In this document: positions 27,035 to 34,945 of the stretch, piece after piece
Position numbering within the stretch: position 1 is the stretch's first letter
How the letters are laid out: each line of letters opens with the position of its first letter
DNA from: Vibrio ruber DSM 16370
Lineage (GTDB): Bacteria > Pseudomonadota > Gammaproteobacteria > Enterobacterales > Vibrionaceae
Length of the DNA: 64,000 bases
Assembly: GCF_900163965.1 (NCBI RefSeq)
Contig: NZ_FULE01000047.1
Location: 1-64,000 of the forward strand
Direction: 5' to 3'
Program-made: the position numbers and the translations under genes
Notes under the pieces: generated by a model
The model's database searches: none
Told to the model about the DNA's origin: nothing
What the model saw: only the letters and a program-made list of their open reading frames with translations

Positions 27035-27197
27035 CAAATCAACCACCAAACGAAGAAAACCATTCATGGAAGAATGGTTAGGCTTTTCCGGGCAGGACGC
27101 CCGTAAAAGCCGGTTCTGGAAAGCGCGCACCTAAGCCCAACAAGAAAAGATTTTCTGGTTCGTCTTTCATCTCTGAAAGATGAACTGGCGCACTGAG
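27035..27197. repeat. 163-bp dispersed repeat, copy A
   Basis: Matches 27511-27673 at 162 of 163 positions (only G/A in AAGCGCGCAC versus AAGCGCACAC). It encodes on the minus strand the C-terminal ~40 residues of a small protein and then the hairpin AACCATTC/GAATGGTT. Beyond the repeat the two copies remain similar at a much lower level for ~60 bp. Confidence 0.95.
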
Positions 27198-27368
27198 TAA
27201 CAATGTCTCTGAAATTGAGGAACGCAATTGTGCGTCAAATTTGGGGGCCCAAGGCTGGGAAGATAAAATTTGTAATGCAGGTGTTTGGTGCGCAATGACT
27301 TTCTTCGATTTCATCGACATCTCCGAATGCGCCCCAGATACTTTTTCACGGCAGAAAAAGTACCCCAA
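27078..27368 (-). CDS. small repeat-associated hypothetical protein
   Basis: A 96-codon open frame whose last ~40 residues (LSAPVHLSEMKDEPENLF, LGARFPEPAFTG, LPGKA) lie in the 163-bp repeat. A second, interrupted copy sits at 27554-27730 and preserves the reading frame with mostly conservative changes (KFDAQLRSS versus KCDAQLRFA), a hint of past protein-level selection. The stop codon is followed at once by the AACCATTC hairpin. No known domain, signal peptide or ribosome site stands out. It may be a genuine small protein family multiplied in the genome or simply the coding-like face of a mobile repeat. Confidence 0.35.
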   Translation of the reverse strand: MGYFFCREKVSGAHSEMSMKSKKVIAHQTPALQILSSQPWAPKFDAQLRSSISETLLLSAPVHLSEMKDEPENLFLLGLGARFPEPAFTGVLPGKA

Positions 27369-27510
27369 AATGCCTAAAATTTGAGTTCAGCGCACGTAAT
27401 CAGGGTCGGATTGATTCGCATCCTGCTCAAGCAATCCTGAAAAATCGTCCATGATTTTTCACCCTGAGTTCAGTGACCAAATTAACTGTTTAAGAATGTT
27501 TCACCGCACG

Positions 27511-27673
27511 CAAATCAACCACCAAACGAAGAAAACCATTCATGGAAGAATGGTTAGGCTTTTCCGGGCAGGACGCCCGTAAAAGCCGGTTCTGGAAAGC
27601 GCACACCTAAGCCCAACAAGAAAAGATTTTCTGGTTCGTCTTTCATCTCTGAAAGATGAACTGGCGCACTGAG
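27511..27673. repeat. 163-bp dispersed repeat, copy B
   Basis: Second copy of the element at 27035-27197, same orientation, 476 bp away, differing at one base. A 313-bp non-repeated stretch without a gene separates them. Confidence 0.95.
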
Positions 27674-27730
27674 CACGAATGCAGCTGAAACCGCAAAACG
27701 TAATTGTGCGTCACATTTCGATTCCCAAGG
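27554..27730 (-). pseudogene. interrupted second copy of the repeat-associated protein
   Basis: On the minus strand PWESKCDAQLRFAVSAAF then LSAPVHLSEMKDEPENL aligns with the 27078-27368 frame. A TAG (27731-27733) precedes it and no start codon is available in a sensible place. It ends at the same stop and hairpin as copy A. Confidence 0.5.
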
Positions 27731-27773
27731 CTAGAAATTAAACGAATACATACGAAGCCAACCTATTGTACCG

Positions 27774-28139
27774 CTAAATCCACTCTTGCTGCTCTGAAGA
27801 GACGGTAACTTCACTTTGAATCTCTCCGGTATGAGCCGTCGATGCCGGCTCAACCATCATAAAATGTGTATCTGGCTCTGCTTTCGGGCAGTGCTCGACA
27901 CCTTTGGGGACGATATACATTTCACCGGGATTGAGCACAATATTTTTATCTCTCAGTTGTAAAGTCAGCTGGCCTTGAAACACAATAAACAGTTCATCTT
28001 CATGCTCATGTGCATGCCATACCAGCTCACCATTTCCTTTGGCGATTTTTACCAGCTGACCGTTGGATTCAGCGATAATTTTTGGTGTCCATACTTCGGA
28101 GAACTGTCCGAATTTTTCACGAATATTAATTTTATTCAC
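27774..28139 (-). CDS. small cupin-domain protein
   Basis: A 121-residue single-domain cupin (Cupin_2 type). The first metal-binding motif is WHAHEHEDELFIVFQGQ (around 41-57) and the second is LNPGEMYIVPKGVEHCP (around 69-86), giving the usual His/His/Glu plus His set. The C-terminal 25 residues are polar. Such proteins bind a metal and small ligands; enzymatic or sensory roles differ widely, and none can be chosen here. It is separate from the AraC-type gene (108 bp, same strand), so co-transcription is possible. Confidence 0.85.
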   Translation of the reverse strand: MNKINIREKFGQFSEVWTPKIIAESNGQLVKIAKGNGELVWHAHEHEDELFIVFQGQLTLQLRDKNIVLNPGEMYIVPKGVEHCPKAEPDTHFMMVEPASTAHTGEIQSEVTVSSEQQEWI

Positions 28140-28247
28140 TGCCCTTCTCTCCTATATGACCGTAATAGCACAACGCATTATTAAAATGCCATGAGTTTAT
28201 GATGAATGCCACGAGAATCACTTATGGAAAATAGCTAGGCTGTTGCC

Positions 28248-29165
28248 TTAAAAGAACTTCACCGGCAAATAAAAATCTAACTCAAACTGTTCATCAGGAT
28301 GGAGAAAGTGATTTTGATGATAGTGAACATAAGCCGGTGTCGAGCGCAGCTTAAACCCAGACGTCGGTAGCCACTGCTCCATAATCTGGCTGATATACGG
28401 CAGCAACTCACCATATATCCCTTGTAAATGAAACACAGCATGTAAGCCGCCGGGGATCACCATCTGATTCACAATCCCCCGAAACGGCAGAGGCCGGTCG
28501 ATTTCAAGGCAGGCCACGTAGCGACATTTGTCCAACGCGACCCAGGCGGGATTCGAATGGTGCAAGCCAAACTGAGTCGTGTCATCACGCCCTTCACTCT
28601 CCGCCCACGCTTTCAAAACCAACCAAGCATGGCGAATGGAGCGGTTGTACCCCGTATGCCGCACGTAAGCCGCCATGCGATCCGGGACGTCTAAAATTTT
28701 GGGCGGCTGTAATACCCGACTTGCTACACGCTGATAGCCGGCTGCGATTTCCGGATCTTTGAGATAAGGTTTTTCAGCAGTCCCCATATCATGCTGCCGC
28801 CACTGACCGGGATACATCTGGAAGGTCGCTTTAAAAGCCCGGCTGAATGAAGACGCGGAACTGAAACCACAGTTACTGGCGATCTCCGACACCGAGGATG
28901 TTAGATCAAACATCAGCTGATTGGCCGCATACTCCATCCGTGTGCGCCGGATATACTGATGGATCGACTCACCGACCGTCTGTTTAAACACCCGATGAAA
29001 ATGCTGCTCGGAATAAGCCGCCACATCAGCGAGTGCCTTAGCTGATAACTCTCTACTGATATCTTTATGAATATAAAAGAGAACATCATTGATCCGGGAA
29101 ATATGATGGCGGCTCATAATCGATAAATCGCATAAATGGACATATTGTTCAGCATAAATGGACAT
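28248..29165 (-). CDS. AraC-family regulator with GyrI-like effector domain
   Basis: A 305-residue regulator. The N-terminal half (about 20-125) has the two AraC helix-turn-helix motifs (LADVAAYSEQHFHRVFKQ and VSEIASNCGFSSASSFSRAFK). The C-terminal half (about 150-305) resembles the GyrI-like small-molecule-binding domain found in the Rob/SbmC group, including MAAYVRHTGYN and a FELDFYLP ending. Such regulators often respond to drugs or amphipathic compounds. It lies head to head with the aminotransferase gene, with 93 bp between them, and may regulate it or the cupin. Alternative starts exist (29117) and no ribosome site decides. Confidence 0.88.
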   Translation of the reverse strand: MSIYAEQYVHLCDLSIMSRHHISRINDVLFYIHKDISRELSAKALADVAAYSEQHFHRVFKQTVGESIHQYIRRTRMEYAANQLMFDLTSSVSEIASNCGFSSASSFSRAFKATFQMYPGQWRQHDMGTAEKPYLKDPEIAAGYQRVASRVLQPPKILDVPDRMAAYVRHTGYNRSIRHAWLVLKAWAESEGRDDTTQFGLHHSNPAWVALDKCRYVACLEIDRPLPFRGIVNQMVIPGGLHAVFHLQGIYGELLPYISQIMEQWLPTSGFKLRSTPAYVHYHQNHFLHPDEQFELDFYLPVKFF

Positions 29166-29258
29166 TCGTATTTAAGCAATCCCCTGTACTATCTCTCCTC
29201 TAGAGGCTGTACTCCATAGAAAACAGCCCGAACAATAAAACAGCAAACAGGAACAGAC

Positions 29259-30413
29259 ATGGAAATTGCGCACTCATTACAACAAACCCGTTCATCTTAT
29301 ATCCGAGAGATTCTTAGTGCCGCCACCGATAAAAATGTGATTTCACTGGCCGGAGGCCTGCCGGACGAACAGACATTCCCGATTGCGCTGATGCAACCAA
29401 TGCTGGAAAAACTGGCACACATGCCGGAGATCTTTCAATACGGTGCAACCGCCGGTTATCAACCCCTTATCAACTATCTGCACGAGCTGTATCAGTTACC
29501 TGACACGCACACGGCCATGATTTGTACCGGCTCACAGCAAGGGTTAGATCTCATCGCCAGAGCTTACTTCAACCCGCAAGACACCATTGCGATGGAAGCC
29601 CCCAGTTATCTGGGTGCCATGCAGGTTTTTAATCTGGTTCAGGCCAATATTGTTACCGTGCCTCAAACGGAAGATGGCCCGGATATCGCGTTGCTCGAAC
29701 AGTGCTTTCAACAACAGCAACCGAAAGCGTTCTATGCGGTGCCTGATTTTCACAACCCGACCGGGGTATGCTGGAGCCTGTCGGTTCGTCAGCAAGTCGC
29801 AGCACTCTGTTGCCAATACAATGTGGTTTTGATTGAAGATGCGCCCTATCGCGAGCTACGCTTCAGTGGTGAAGCGCTGCCACTGGTTTCTGATTTTTGT
29901 CCGAACCATTCGATTGTCTTACGTTCGTTTTCTAAAATTGCCTCTCCGGGGCTGAGAATCGGTGTGGTCACAGGGAAACGTGGTGATCTGGAGCCATTAA
30001 TCAAAGTCAAGCAGGGGGCGGATCTGCACTCCAGTGTCCCGATGCAAGCGCTGCTGCTCGGGCTATTGCAACACCCTGATTTTGAGCAGCATATCCAGCG
30101 TATCCGTCATTTATATCAGTCCCGTTATGACTGTCTGTATACTGCCCTGAGTCAACAACTGCCTCAAGGCTGTCATCTCAAACCAATTAACGGTGGAATG
30201 TTCATCTGGCTTTCTCTGCCGGATTGCGACACATTTGCGTTGGCAAAAACCATGTTGACTAAAGGTGTGGCGGTCGTACCGAGCCCGGTCTTTTATCCCG
30301 ATGCTGCCCCGTCGCCTGCGGCATTGCGACTGAATTTCACCAATGCCAGTCCGGAAGAACTGACCGAAGCAGTCAACCGTCTGGCTGACGGGCTAAAAGC
30401 TTATTTGAATTAA
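29259..30413 (+). CDS. PLP-dependent class I/II aminotransferase (2-aminoadipate type)
   Basis: A 384-residue cytoplasmic fold type I enzyme. It starts with LAGGLPDEQTFP. Further on it has YGATAGYQPL, TGSQQGLDLIARAY, the D/Y pair in PDFHNPTG and EDAPYRELRF, and the PLP lysine K226 in RSFSKIASPGLRIG. GGMFIWLSLP lies near the end, typical of LysN/MocR-type aminotransferases without the DNA-binding head. Substrate cannot be fixed: aromatic amino acids, 2-aminoadipate or branched-chain donors are all found in this group. A ribosome site (AGGAACAGAC) precedes the ATG. It stands opposite the AraC regulator. Confidence 0.85.
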   Translation: MEIAHSLQQTRSSYIREILSAATDKNVISLAGGLPDEQTFPIALMQPMLEKLAHMPEIFQYGATAGYQPLINYLHELYQLPDTHTAMICTGSQQGLDLIARAYFNPQDTIAMEAPSYLGAMQVFNLVQANIVTVPQTEDGPDIALLEQCFQQQQPKAFYAVPDFHNPTGVCWSLSVRQQVAALCCQYNVVLIEDAPYRELRFSGEALPLVSDFCPNHSIVLRSFSKIASPGLRIGVVTGKRGDLEPLIKVKQGADLHSSVPMQALLLGLLQHPDFEQHIQRIRHLYQSRYDCLYTALSQQLPQGCHLKPINGGMFIWLSLPDCDTFALAKTMLTKGVAVVPSPVFYPDAAPSPAALRLNFTNASPEELTEAVNRLADGLKAYLN

Positions 30414-30536
30414 ACGCCGCTGCGCAAATCACAATTTATTGCACTCCGCGGCTATCTGCGTCCGCGGAGGTGTATGTCAGTAGAGACCGTCGCCAAGACG
30501 TCAATGAAAACGTCACACCATTCAGTCACCACCCAC

Positions 30537-30568
30537 ATCCAGTCATGATCAATAAGTCATGACTGGAT
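30537..30568. terminator. perfect 12-bp hairpin between convergent genes
   Basis: ATCCAGTCATGA (30537-30548) and TCATGACTGGAT (30557-30568) with an 8-base loop lie between the aminotransferase and the convergent NYN gene. There is no T-run, so termination strength is uncertain. A second stem, CTCCGCG/CGCGGAG, lies at about 30451-30476. Confidence 0.5.
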
Positions 30569-30613
30569 TCACACGCATCAACCGGGAGGCATCCGTCCGG
30601 CTCATTCTGGGTC

Positions 30614-31090
30614 TCATGCCATCAACAGTTCAGCGTCAATCGGAATATATTGGCTGGCTGCCTGCATCAAAGTAACCGAGGTCAGTTCAGGCACACCATA
30701 GACTTCAACCCATTTCCCTTTGTCACCGGATAACTTTTTCACCAACACATCAAAATCACCATCTCCGGAGACGAGCACAACAGTATCGACATCTGCTGCA
30801 TACTCCATTGCATCAATGGTAATCCCGACATCCCAGTCCCCTTTCGCTGAACCATCCGCACGTTGAATAAAGGGTTTCAGTTTGACTTCAAAACCGATCG
30901 CTCGCAGGATATTCTGAAATTCCTGTTGCTTCGGATCCCCCCGGTCAATTGCATAGGCAATTGCCTTTACAACTTCCCGGTTCTCAGTCGTTTTGGCCCA
31001 TAATTTGTTGTAATTGAGGTGACGTTGATAGGCTTGTCGGGTGGTGTAATACACGTTTTGTACATCAACAAGTAACAGAACTTTTTTCAT
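30614..31090 (-). CDS. NYN (LabA/DUF88-type) PIN-like nuclease-fold protein
   Basis: A 158-residue protein with the NYN fold. The first acidic site lies in LLLVDVQNVYY (residues 4-14), the second in GDWDVGITIDAM and the third in VLVSGDGDFDVLVKKL. These carry the clustered aspartates of PIN-like RNases. ATG 31090 (MKKVLLLVDVQNV) is the natural start because the motif comes directly after it; the frame to 31207 adds an unrelated extension. Relatives include LabA and YacP-like RNases, so an RNA-cleaving role is likely by family. It is a single gene with an independent promoter in the long AT-rich spacer upstream. Confidence 0.85.
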   Translation of the reverse strand: MKKVLLLVDVQNVYYTTRQAYQRHLNYNKLWAKTTENREVVKAIAYAIDRGDPKQQEFQNILRAIGFEVKLKPFIQRADGSAKGDWDVGITIDAMEYAADVDTVVLVSGDGDFDVLVKKLSGDKGKWVEVYGVPELTSVTLMQAASQYIPIDAELLMA

Positions 31091-31207
31091 CTGGGCAGGC
31101 CTTTGATTACGGGTCATATGTCTGAAGGGAGCAGTGTAATATGAAACGATTCCCCGACCCAAAGAAAATCGCTGTACCTGACTCATATCGAAGCCAGTAA
31201 CGACCAT

Positions 31208-31844
31208 CCTTTTAATGCCCCTCCTCTGAATAAAAGAGCATCATGTTTCAGTAAATCAGCCCGAGAATATAAAATAAATTGCATATGTTGATATTCAATC
31301 ACATCTTTGTTTTTATTTCAAAATGTCATACTGAAAAAGTGTAAGACAAAAATAATTAGTGACAATCATTCCAAATATTTGTAATTCCCATTAAAAACAC
31401 ACAAAATAACCGTCCAATATTAAATAAAACATCCACATACAGCACGCCATATTATAATATTCAAGTCATTAAAAATACACAATAAATATCATATTAAAAT
31501 ACAATATCTTAAATAATAAAACCAAAAAACATAAATGAAAAACCAAAAATCAAAATCATAAAAATCAACAACTTAAAAACAAAAATATTTAATGAAATTT
31601 TGTTTCAATTATATTAACCCGCACCAGAAAACACTGACCATTTGATTATTCACCACTGTTATTTTCGTGGCAAATATCACAATAATAAAAAACACACATA
31701 TTATTTACCTGTCATTTCTTGACGCCAACACAAGAGCCATCTAGACCCAAATAGTATGAATGACTGATGATCATTCTATTTTTTAAGTTGATATTTTAAT
31801 CAATTGTATAAAAAGAAAATCTCTATCAGGAGGATTGAGAAAAT
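31208..31844. promoter_or_regulatory. very AT-rich spacer upstream of the cellulase, with a possible CRP site
   Basis: About 640 bp without a gene, with A-rich runs through 31380-31700. CGTGG-CAAATA-TCACA (31676-31691) resembles half of a CRP box plus a weaker partner, which would fit carbon-source control of a cellulase, but the match is partial. The A+T-richness is also what silencing proteins such as H-NS prefer. Confidence 0.35.
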
Positions 31845-31874
31845 ATGCATAAAGCTAACCGTAGGAGGCTAGAA

Positions 31875-34088
31875 ATGAGAAAAAGGCAGAAACAACTCCG
31901 GTTGTTACCGCTGGTTTTGGCACTGGGTGCAGCCTTGTCGTCAGTCGGCGCACAAGCTGCATCCTGTTCATATTCATTAACCAATGAATGGGATGGAGGA
32001 TTTCAAGGCGTTGTAACAATTACCAATGATGAGAATGCAGATATCAATGGCTGGCAGGTTGGGATGAAATACCCAGCCGGCGTGGCGGTCACACAATCGT
32101 GGAGTGGCGAACTTTCAGGGAATAACCCCTATTACATCGTAAACACTGAGTGGAACGGAACCATTAAACAAGGCCAGAGCCTGGCGGTTAACTTTATGGG
32201 AACCCGCAATAGCACCAGTGCCGCCAATGTCGAACTAATGGGTTCAACCTGTACTGGCGGCGACACCCCGCCACCAAATCATTTACCTGACGCAGTTGCC
32301 GATGCAACACCGGTCTCAGGTATTGCACCGCTCGAAGTCAGCTTCAGTGCCAGTGGCTCAACCGATGCTGACGGGGATGAACTCACCTACGTCTGGGATT
32401 TCGGTGATGGTGAAACCGGTACAGGCAAAGATGTGCTGCATACCTATACCGAACCCGGTGAGTACACTGCAAAACTGACTGTCAGTGATGGTACAGGTGT
32501 TGATACGGCCAATGTGGTGATCAATGTTACAACCGAATCCGGCAATACACCGCCTGTTGCAGCCATGACCGTAACACCGGCATCCGGACAAGCCCCGTTA
32601 CTGGTTAACTTTGATGCGTCTGCGTCAACCGATGCGGATAACGATGTTCTGACCTATATCTGGGACTTCGGCGACGGTGCGACAGGTTCAGGTGTCACAA
32701 CGTCACATACTTATGCCGATCCCGGTAAATATACTGTCTCATTAATTGTCAGCGATGGCATGGATACCAGCAAAATCATCAAAACCGTCAATGTCACCGA
32801 TGATGATGTCCCACCGACTACAGAACGAGTGGACAACCCATTCCGTGATGCGACTTGGTATGTCAACCCTGAGTGGTCTGCGTTAGCAGCAGCGGAACCG
32901 GGCGGTAGTGCGGTAGCTGACCAAAACACCGGGGTCTGGCTCGACCGCATCGGTGCGATCGAAGGAACCGACAGTAAAATGGGTCTGCGCGCTCACTTAG
33001 ATGAGGCACTTAAACAAGGTGCGAACCTGTTTACGGTTGTCGTCTATGACTTACCAAACCGTGACTGTAAAGCTCTGGCATCGAATGGTGAGTTGCTCAT
33101 TTCCAGAGGCGACATAGTTCGCTATAAAAATGAGTTTATCGACCCAATTGCAGAAATCTTTGCCGATCCGAAATATCAGAGCATCCGCATTGCTGCGGTG
33201 ATCGAGATTGACTCGTTGCCAAATCTCGTTACCAATCTGGACATTCCAAAATGTGCAGAAGCAAATGGCCCTGGCGGCTATCGTGAAGGGATCACTTACG
33301 CATTGAATAAGTTCTCACCGATTAAGAACGTCTATTCATACATTGATGCGGCTCACTCAGGCTGGTTAGGCTGGGATAGTAACTTTGGTCCGGCAGTTAC
33401 CATGATATCTAACGTGATTAAAGGTACAGATGCAGGCTGGGACAGCGTTGCCGGTTTCGTCACCAACACGGCGAATTACAGTCCACTGGTTGAAACTTAC
33501 CTCCCAGATCCAACCAAAAACGTCGGAGGTGGTCCGATCCGGAGTGCGGATTTCTATGAATGGAACCCGAACTTTGACGAGAAAGACTATGCGATTGAAT
33601 TCCGCAAACGGATGATCGCAAAAGGTGCACCAACCACCATCGGGATGTTGATTGATACCGGGCGAAATGGCTGGGGTGGCCCTGATCGGCCGACACATGT
33701 CAGTACTTCATCCGATAAAAACACCTATGTGGATGAATCCCGCATCGACCGCCGCTATCACCGCGGTAACTGGTGTAACCAACCCAGTGGTATTGGCTAC
33801 AAACCATGGGCTGACCCTTATGCCGGCGTTGATGCTTTCGTGTGGGTGAAACCACCGGGTGAATCAGACGGAGTCTCTGAACCAGACTATCAGCCAGACC
33901 CGGATGACCCAGCCAAGCAATACGACGCAATGTGTGACCCGGACAAAATGAGTACCTCTGCACCACTGCCCACAGGTGCAATGGATAATGCGCCACACGC
34001 TGGTCGTTGGTATTCCGCAGGGTTCCAATATCTGTTGGAGAATGCATATCCACCGGTTGATCAACCAGCAGGTCCCCCAGCTGAGTAA
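31875..34088 (+). CDS. secreted cellulase: CBM2, two PKD domains and a GH6 catalytic domain
   Basis: A 737-residue exported glycoside hydrolase. After a positively charged start and a signal peptide ending about ALSSVGAQA comes a CBM2 cellulose-binding domain with conserved W residues (NEWDGGFQGVVTI, NGWQVGMKY, TEWNGTI). Two PKD domains follow (DADGDELTYVWDFGDGETG and the paralogous DADNDVLTYIWDFGDG). The GH6 domain starts near RVDNPFRDATWYVNPEW. YDLPNRDC and EIDSLPNLVTN carry the two aspartates expected for the catalytic pair. GH6 enzymes cut cellulose by inversion, as endoglucanase or cellobiohydrolase. A second ATG at 31845, in frame, has an AGGAGG 11 bases away, while AGGAGG at 31863-31868 sits 6 bases before ATG 31875, so I prefer the latter. 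Confidence 0.92.
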   Translation: MRKRQKQLRLLPLVLALGAALSSVGAQAASCSYSLTNEWDGGFQGVVTITNDENADINGWQVGMKYPAGVAVTQSWSGELSGNNPYYIVNTEWNGTIKQGQSLAVNFMGTRNSTSAANVELMGSTCTGGDTPPPNHLPDAVADATPVSGIAPLEVSFSASGSTDADGDELTYVWDFGDGETGTGKDVLHTYTEPGEYTAKLTVSDGTGVDTANVVINVTTESGNTPPVAAMTVTPASGQAPLLVNFDASASTDADNDVLTYIWDFGDGATGSGVTTSHTYADPGKYTVSLIVSDGMDTSKIIKTVNVTDDDVPPTTERVDNPFRDATWYVNPEWSALAAAEPGGSAVADQNTGVWLDRIGAIEGTDSKMGLRAHLDEALKQGANLFTVVVYDLPNRDCKALASNGELLISRGDIVRYKNEFIDPIAEIFADPKYQSIRIAAVIEIDSLPNLVTNLDIPKCAEANGPGGYREGITYALNKFSPIKNVYSYIDAAHSGWLGWDSNFGPAVTMISNVIKGTDAGWDSVAGFVTNTANYSPLVETYLPDPTKNVGGGPIRSADFYEWNPNFDEKDYAIEFRKRMIAKGAPTTIGMLIDTGRNGWGGPDRPTHVSTSSDKNTYVDESRIDRRYHRGNWCNQPSGIGYKPWADPYAGVDAFVWVKPPGESDGVSEPDYQPDPDDPAKQYDAMCDPDKMSTSAPLPTGAMDNAPHAGRWYSAGFQYLLENAYPPVDQPAGPPAE

Positions 34089-34151
34089 GGTCAATCAACT
34101 ATCCACCATCTGAATACCGACTCTGTTTCGGTCAATCAGATAACACCAACC

Positions 34152-34183
34152 GCCGGATTCTGTCACAGGATCCGGCTTTTTAT
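34152..34183 (+). terminator. rho-independent terminator of the cellulase
   Basis: GCCGGAT and ATCCGGC (34152-34158, 34170-34176), with an inner CTG/CAG pairing, form a stem followed by TTTTTATT. Confidence 0.85.
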
Positions 34184-34204
34184 TACTGTTCTATTGATTA
34201 CATT

Positions 34205-34933
34205 CTACGCATGAATACAGGTGTTCTCACTCACCGACCAACGCTGAATAAAATGCTGGATAAAGGTAAGCCCGACATCATCACTCCAGTGACACTCAAT
34301 GATCGCTTCATTGCCTTGCAAATATTGCGGGTAGGCGTACAACCAACTCGCCATCTCATACCATGTCACTCCCAGTGCAGCAGCACTGGAATAAATATGC
34401 TCAGCGTGACAAATCAGCATGGGGATACCGTTCAGGTCACGTTCGAGAACAACTGTATCGGCAGCCAACTCCGTCACAACCAAATCATTGACCACCCACC
34501 GCCAAGATAAATCTTGACTCGTTAAGAGCCGATCTGACATATCACTTGGCTGAGCCATATTCAAACCAAACCGGGAAGTTGGCATAAAGGATTCATAGCC
34601 GAGTGCTTCAAAAAGAAAACGTTCGGTGCTGCCGATGAAGAACACCGGTATGCCAAGATGCAGGATTTGTGAGATTAAACAGCGAATCGTATGTCGCTCA
34701 ATTTGATGCGACTTGAACGGCCATAACCCGGCAAACACAATACAAGAGACCCGCTGCAATTGTTCAAATGTGACGATCTCGCGATTTAAATCGACAAACC
34801 ACACCGACTCATGATCCAACTTGAGTCTTGCAATTAAATTGCAACTATAAGGCTGCAAATAATGAGCCACCGAAGCCGGTGACTCATCAAGCTGGAAAAA
34901 AGCAACGCGTTGAGCTGGTTTCGCTTTCATCAT
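34205..34933 (-). CDS. degenerate glutamine amidotransferase-like protein, coupled to cysI
   Basis: A 242-residue protein that I place tentatively in the class I glutamine amidotransferase fold. AFFQLDESPASVAHYL near the start resembles GuaA-type domains, and IPVFFIGSTERFLFEALG occupies the position of the nucleophile elbow, usually GIC-G-Q. The catalytic cysteine is replaced (G-S-T-E) and no clear catalytic His/Glu pair is visible, so it would not be an active amidotransferase. The upstream frame start is a TTG. ATG 34933 has AGGA six bases before it. It follows cysI by about a dozen bases, indicating one operon. Function is unknown; a binding or regulatory role is possible. Confidence 0.5.
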   Translation of the reverse strand: MMKAKPAQRVAFFQLDESPASVAHYLQPYSCNLIARLKLDHESVWFVDLNREIVTFEQLQRVSCIVFAGLWPFKSHQIERHTIRCLISQILHLGIPVFFIGSTERFLFEALGYESFMPTSRFGLNMAQPSDMSDRLLTSQDLSWRWVVNDLVVTELAADTVVLERDLNGIPMLICHAEHIYSSAAALGVTWYEMASWLYAYPQYLQGNEAIIECHWSDDVGLTFIQHFIQRWSVSENTCIHA

Positions 34934-34945
34934 CGCCAATCCTGT

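Noticed and set aside
20222..27730. Insertion sequence or transposase in the accessory island
   Set aside because: No transposase-like protein and no terminal inverted repeats with target duplications were seen.
20000..28000. Integron integrase near the attC-like sites
   Set aside because: No tyrosine recombinase frame is present in the window, so the sites are called without an adjacent integrase.
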